DNA from: Heligmosomoides polygyrus polygyrus
Lineage: Eukaryota > Nematoda > Chromadorea > Rhabditida > Heligmosomidae
Length of the DNA stretch: 64,000 nt
Direction: 5' to 3'
Assembly: GCA_947396885.1 (NCBI GenBank)
Contig: OX377201.1
Location: 65,942,983-66,006,982, forward strand
Shown here piece after piece: positions 58,485 through 64,000 of the stretch (its first letter is position 1; each line of letters opens with the position of its first letter). The position numbers and the translations under genes are program-made. Under the pieces are notes generated by a model. The model worked only from the letters and a program-made list of their open reading frames with translations. It made no database searches and was not told where the DNA came from.

Positions 58485-58845
58485 GCAAATAGGGTCGGGG
58501 GGGGGGGGGGTCAACATGGCCTGCCGCGGCGGGTAGCTACATACAGCGAATGTATATACAGTCTTATCTCCTTGTTTCGATTACATATCCCTGTTTTATG
58601 TGCTTCCGAATTGGGCAAGGGAGGAAACTCCAGGATCTAGGCAATTTTAACACGGGCGCGTCACTCGAGCCACAGCCTGGAGTCCCTCCCCCTGCCTAAA
58701 TCTGTGCTCTCCTCCGCGTCAGCGGAGGAGAGCGCGGAACAGAGCTATAGCATTGTTTGTACCTATTCTTTACTATCAGTGTGTTTTGTCGCTTTGTTTT
58801 TGTATTGGTGACATTTTTTAGGAGGTGACCCCCCCCCCCCCCGAC
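58485..58845. mobile_element. MITE-like element, GGCGCAAATAGGG family, copy a
   Basis: The left end GGCGCAAATAGGGTCGGGG and the right end GGTGACC-C14-GACCGG surround 300 bases shared with 62810-63160: CGTTTCGATTACATA, GTGCTTCCGAATTGG, GCAATTTTAACACGGGCG, CTGGAGTCCCT. G and C runs of 14 close each end. The right end has lost the outermost bases. A third, short relic of the left end is at 56230-56260. Confidence 0.6.
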
Positions 58846-60934
58846 CGGAGTCAGCACTTGGAGCTGGGGATGTTTCTGCACGTTACAAAGCGCAATCACT
58901 GCTTAATTTCACCCGGAAGCGTTTGACTGGGGTAGAACATGGAGATAGTAACACGTAAAGGTTTGAATGAAAGTTTTGAAATGTGTAGATTAGAATAGAT
59001 GCATTGGTTTGAATTTTTGTCTCTTCTGCATGTTTTTTGGCGAAGTGACTCCTGTGAACACCTTTAGGTCTAGATCACTTTTGACTCCTTCTCCGACAAG
59101 ACCGCTGCGTCTTATTGACTTCGTCCTTTTGACAAATACATTTGTGCATACATAGACAAGAATAAAACAAGTCGTAATCCCAAACATATTCGAACACTTA
59201 TTATGCCTCGTGTGGTTTCGCATAGACCAAAGGAATAATTATTGGTAAGGAATTGGAGTATGTACCACAGAGTGCTTGATCTGATGGATGCATAAGAACG
59301 ACACTCATTCTTTCTGACATTTCAAGGGTTCTCGTCACGTGCAATTGCAATGGGGGAATTTTAAAGAAATCAGAGTAAACACATGGGCTTCCACAATTCT
59401 AACCCGCTATCGGTTCTATTAGAAAGGGGTCAAAACCAGGAACGTATGTTCTGCTCAATAGTTACACAGCATTGTAACAATGTCTGTGTGGCGTAAGTGT
59501 TCTCGAAGTGAAAAGAACTGCTGAACCAATACACTTGCTAGAATCATTGAAACGAGATGTGCCAGATTTAGTTTTCATTGGAAAGAATGTCCACAAACAC
59601 CAAAATGCTGGCGTAATTCTTCAAAACACAAGGATTATGTGACGTCCAATCAATCTTCTTTGTTTGCTGTGGGTAAAGTTTAAGGCTCATAATCGAATAT
59701 GGTAATGTTTTAGGAACAGGTTCTTCAAGAATCAGTTGAGTATCTCAGTTTTTCAGTCATTTGTTACCATCCACTTGCCGTCTTACTTCACTGAAGGGTA
59801 CTAATTGGAGTTTACATTCTGGCATAAAATTTTCAGGCAGTTTAAGCTGAGGCTAGACTGCTGTAGGAACATGTCCCGTTTGTTAATGTTAGACGTGAGA
59901 GCTGGTGGGCAATTTCGAGAAGGGAGATGTTGTGGCATGAGAGAGGATAGTCAATGCCACTTGGGGTAGCCCATCCCCAATTTTGACAATTCCCATGACA
60001 GACCTGTGCAAAACCTGGGAAAGGTTTCTTTGTTCTTTGAACACTGGAATGTGTATGTGAGGGCTAAACGACTCTAGGAGAGAATCACAGTGAAGAACTC
60101 ATGTGAGTTGTTCGTGCACGAGGGTAAAAATTCCCGTGCGTGTGCCGTACCCCTGTTCGCAATTCTGCTGGAGTTCTGTGGTAGATGAATAGTTATTTGC
60201 TTCGTGACAAAGGTGTAAGACCGAATGTAAGATGCACCTCCCCTCTCCGAACCTTCACGCTCATTGGGGACAAAGTGTATTATCTCACTATATATAATCG
60301 GCTTAATCCGCGGGTCACGTCAGTCACGGGGAGGTGTATGAAGGCAAGAGATTCCTACGACAGTGCGGCGTATGCCAGCCGGGTTTTCTTTGAGCTTAAC
60401 TGTGGGAGATTGCTGTAGAACTTATCCTGGAATCAGAAGACGCGCCGCAAACGTCCAAAGTGATTAAGAAGACCTGATGAAGACGTTGTCCAGTGTGGGT
60501 CGGGTTTCTGAAGACGGGTCAGAAGTTGTAGCACGTGTGTGTGTCATAGACGTCATAGCAACGTGACGACACGTGAGTCGGGACTCAGTGTCACATGTGT
60601 GTGCCTCACTCCGTTTCTTTCCCAGCGCCTAGCTGAGGAAGTGTGAGCGGAGGAGTATTATTGCGATCGGACAGCAAACGTCAACCTATTTTCTAATACC
60701 GACTAGTTTTCATTATGTTTCTGCAGATTAAGCACTTCGGATTGGGACTCTCACGATCTGTTTCTCGCCGTTGAGAACGGGCCCTTCGGAAAATAGATCG
60801 CGTACATGCGATGGAGAGTGGATCGGGTTCATAGGATCAGTGAAGATTTTGCCCTACCATATCTCGCTCCACTAATCTATACAGTAAAACCAGTTTTTAA
60901 CGTAATAAAAGAAAGAAGGCCTAAAGAAGAAAGG

Positions 60935-61015
60935 AGGACGATTGGGGTTGTTCCATTCTCGGGGTTTGAGGGCGGAGCCCAACTGACGTTTGGCGGCCGC
61001 TAGGCCGCAGAACGG
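60935..61015 (-). repeat. Short palindromic repeat, second copy
   Basis: Reverse complement of 7655-7735: GTTTGAGGGCGGAGCCCAAC, TGACGTTTGGCGGCCGCTAG and GCCGCAGAACG. The two copies are 53 kb apart and retain the foldable core. Confidence 0.45.
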
Positions 61016-61059
61016 CTGGTTCCACCATATTTAAACAGTAGCAGCGAGTCGTTTAAAAT

Positions 61060-61430
61060 ATATTAGCATCGATCGGTCTTGGCAGACTTGCTGGGCCATG
61101 AATGCGCTTGTTCCAAAATGTGAAAGACTGGGCCTTGAAAATCACTGTAGGTGTTTCTTCGATGTAGCGAATAGTGTTGAATTGAAGACCGTTCAGATGG
61201 AGTTGAATGCTGGAGAAATGCTGATAGTCGGAAAGAGCAAGGTCTGGGGAGTGTGATGGAAAGTGAGTGATGGTCCAGCCGTGCTCCGCCGCTCAGCCTT
61301 CGTTGACCTTGAAATGTGTGGTCTAGCCCTGATTGTTGGAAATGCACATTGGTCTGCCGCCCTACTTTAAGGAAGGCTTTCAGAATTGATGATTTATTGA
61401 GGCATGCATCTGCCATAACTGTCATACCTC
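61060..61430 (-). pseudogene. Mariner transposase C-terminal relic
   Basis: One minus-strand frame reads FPSHSPDLALSDYQHFSSIQ, then a lysine- and tryptophan-rich tail with FTFWNKRIHGPAS. The first part matches the PPYSPDLAPSDYHLFRSLQ region of mariner transposases, including the position of the last catalytic aspartate. The upstream catalytic part is missing or shifted. The overlapping 120-codon frame is in another frame and is not meaningful. Confidence 0.6.
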
Positions 61431-62429
61431 CATCTAGTAACTTCCAATAATCTATACCCTTTGTTATAAGGGTAGCATCGCTTCCTTATGACCACATCGA
61501 GTATCGGAGCCTCGTCTCTTTAGTCGATCCATTGGACACGATAGTAGTGTGGCTGTTCAATGGTTCCATTGACGTTCAACTTATCTTCTGGTATTCCCAG
61601 TGTCTCTTCGAAGTGGAGACTGGCCGAAAACTATTCCGCGGTACGAGGCACACAACTTGTGTAGCAAGTTTATAGTGAACACAAAATCAGTGTTGGAGCA
61701 AACAGTGAGTCGCGTGTGATATCCTTGTGGCTCGATTCTGCTCCTTATTTGCACATCCATACATCAGGGCCCTAGATGCCTTTGTCAGGCAACAAAAACA
61801 GCTGCATCGAACAGCTTAGAGAGGTATGGCCCGTTGTATCAGTGCGAGTTGTCTTAATCGAGCGAGCTTTTGACCCTTTTTTGGCTTCATTACGTCTTAA
61901 TCGAGCGAGCTTCTGACCCTTTTTTTGGCTTCATTACTAGAATAACTCTTGCCTTTTACATCGACAGTGTGTAACAGTTCGAGATCAGCCTGATGTGGAT
62001 CCGCTTCTTCCAACTTTTCTCTTTGCATGTCCAAATCAGTCCATAGGTCCCCATAGGTGTTGGAGTAATCGCCGTTCTTGAATTTACAGTGCAAACTGTA
62101 GACTTATTTAAAACATAAACGTTTCCATAGTAGCCCCTAACATTTTGGATGCAATTAATCAGGCTTGCGGAAAAATTGGAATAGGAGAGCATACCACTGT
62201 GGGCTTAGTGTTTAGAAAAGTTTGTGAATTACGATGCCGCAATACCAATTGAATTGAAGAGAATGTCGATCATTGTTGAGTTTTCTTTTCGTTATCGATG
62301 CGTATCTTCCACGTGTGGGCCATAATTCACAATAGCGGGGAAAACCCCTTCGAATTAACATTCCAAGAACTTATGCATCAACTTACTGTCTGCGCGATTG
62401 GATTGCTTCTATGAGCCACTGGGAGATAA

Positions 62430-62735
62430 TAATAAAGGATAAAGGACGGCGTTACTCAATCCCTTCTGGGATGCGCCAGCGCATTCTACTTCTACTGGAT
62501 GTCGTGGAGGCGACATGAATGCGTATTTGGCCATACAATGACTTGCGATGGCCAGCCGATGAACAAGTCAGCGCTCTATCCTTCCCAGACAAGTCTGGTA
62601 CCAATTCACCGACCCCGGAGGGATGGAAGGCTTGGTTGGCCTGGGCGGGAAATCCGAACCAGGAACCTGGTATCGGGTGCACGCGGCAGTCGCGCCTCCT
62701 CCGACTGCGCTACACGCGCCCCTCACTGGGAGATG
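62430..62735 (-). repeat. tRNA-derived SINE, family 1, copy c
   Basis: This is the best preserved copy. On the minus strand from 62720: GTGTAGCGCAGTCGGAGGAG (box A-like), then ACCAGGTTCCTGGTTCGGAT (box B-like) 40 bases on. It ends with a (TAATAAAGGATAAAGG) tail near 62430-62445. It shares its body with 1660-1945 and 8720-8815. Confidence 0.65.
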
Positions 62736-62804
62736 TTATAAAAAATCATTTGGAGGTGGCTACTCCTACCCTTATTTTGGGATTTGTTTAATTACGTTTT
62801 TAGG

Positions 62805-63165
62805 CGCAAATACGATCCGGGGCGGGGGGTGGTCATCATAGCATGGCGTGGCGAGTAGCTACATATAGCGCATGTAAATGCAGTCCTATATCTTCGTTTC
62901 GATTATAGGTCCGCGTCTTATGTGCTTCCTAATTGGACAAGGGAGGGAACTCCGGGATCTAGGCAATTTTAACACGGATGCGTCATTTGTAGTTTGTTGA
63001 AGCCACGCCCTGGAGTCCCTTCCCGTGTTTAAATCAGAGAACAGAACAGAGCTACATCGTTGTTTGTTTGTTTGTTTTCTTTACTACGAGTGTGCCTTGT
63101 CTCGTTTTTCTCGTGTTGGTGACACCTGTTATAAGGTGACCCCCGGACCCTATTTGCGCCCGTTT
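62805..63165. mobile_element. MITE-like element, GGCGCAAATA family, copy b
   Basis: The ends are GGCGCAAATACGATCCGGGG and CCCCCGGACCCTATTTGCGCC, 360 bases apart. The interior matches 58485-58845. There is no coding capacity. The complementary ends are the clearest in the family. Confidence 0.7.
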
Positions 63166-64000
63166 TTAAGCCACGGTATACATTTATTTTTTTAGTAATT
63201 CATTATTTTCGGTACTTAGCGGGTCGGTGCCCACTCTTTCTTTAGCCCGTTTTCATGTGTATTTTGCCATTTGTTTGTTTTGACATGTGCTTCGACTAAG
63301 AGGCGGTGAAGACAAGTGCCCATCTAAGCAAAGGATATGATGAGGCTTTGAAATGATCCTATTTCGTGGTGTTACCACGTCAAACATTCTATAGTGTACT
63401 TTGTAGATCAATGCAGTGTGCAGAGATCCAGTTTTCGATTTATTTACTCGAGGCAAAGGCATTTGCCTACCAAAAGGATTGCAAGAAAACGTTAGAGGAA
63501 AGGGCAGCATAAAATGGGAGAACGTGACCACCAGCTATGTATGCAGCATACACCAATCACGTCCTGCAGCACTCTTTGATATTTGACATCTGATGAAGCA
63601 AAGAACTATATTGTGTCGATGGAAACTTTGTTTGTAAGGATTTTGCAGGGCAGGGAGAAATCAGCGAGTTTTCTTCTCTTCTTCAGTGAAGAAAAACCAA
63701 TGAGTGCAGTTTGTTGAATTTCGACCAGAACAGAGCTACGAAGTACAGAGAAGAACCTCATAATGAGCTTTCAACGGCGTGAAACGCCAACCCAACCAAT
63801 GCTACCTAGGTAGATCCCGATTCGGTTGTGATCTGAATGCTTGAAGTTTCGGACCCATCTTATATTCTTGGCCTTATGTGTCAAGTCTAATCAAAACGGA
63901 AATGTAGCGGGGCACTGCTGCCAGTGGGAAGGCCGGTTTGAGCATTGCTCACGAAGCCCGGCTTACCGTGGAAGCTCTTGGATACACTACTGCTGCCGTT

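Noticed and set aside
1..64000. CRISPR array, bacterial operon, phage or integrated virus
   Set aside because: No regularly spaced identical repeats, no dense same-strand genes, and no viral replication or structural protein motif. The only polymerase-like sequences are Penelope- and RTE-type retroelements.

Overview
The window looks like a gene-poor, repeat-rich stretch of a nematode genome. A strongylid (hookworm-type, clade V) is the most likely source, but I infer that from the style of the sequence and have no marker gene to prove it. The support is: short introns ending in TTTTCAG- or TTTTAG-like acceptors beside introns of 5-13 kb, many mariner elements and tRNA-derived SINEs, RTE-type and Penelope-like retroelements, and a divergent TRPA channel. 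There is no bacterial gene density, operon structure or CRISPR. I could support only one protein-coding gene with confidence, plus one candidate first exon.

The main gene is a TRPA-type (ankyrin TRP) cation channel on the + strand. Its visible exons run from 12858 to a stop codon at 43868-43870. Two ankyrin exons (12858-13023, 20537-20677) are followed by a tight cluster (about 20942-22010) that encodes the linker and S1. After a 13.3-kb intron come S2 (35329-35406) and a second cluster (36373-37183) with S3, S4, S5, pore, S6 and the TRP-like helix. C-terminal exons lie at 38339-38512 and 43700-43870. Splice phases agree from 21134 to the stop (537 codons plus stop). The join between 20677 and 21134 is not resolved, and a short ankyrin-like segment near 20767-20815 looks broken. 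The N-terminal exons were not found in this window.

Most of the remaining sequence is mobile DNA. Four mariner-type elements keep both ends and TA target sites (2820-3993, 13381-14436, 34085-35308, 51247-52444), and several are decayed. A hAT-type element (53063-55543) has an exact 8-bp target duplication and carries an RTE-type reverse transcriptase relic. A Penelope-like element with a GIY-YIG domain lies beside an inverted partial copy (22864-25090). There are at least three tRNA-derived SINE families and many large fold-back repeats: 26.7-27.8, 29.2-30.7, 39.0-43.0, 44.2-45.5, 45.5-46.9, 56.3-57.7 and 57.7-58.3 kb. A 389-bp unit is repeated in tandem at 32735-33512.

The observation I most want checked is a hammerhead-ribozyme-like core at the Penelope-like 3' ends (22894-22929 minus, 25016-25051 plus) and in an isolated fragment inside a TRPA intron (37960-37995 plus), with a decayed version at 47496-47530. 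At 56077-56175 a short open exon with an ATG and a strong donor, downstream of a GC-rich stretch split by the hAT insertion, may be the start of a second gene that continues to the right.
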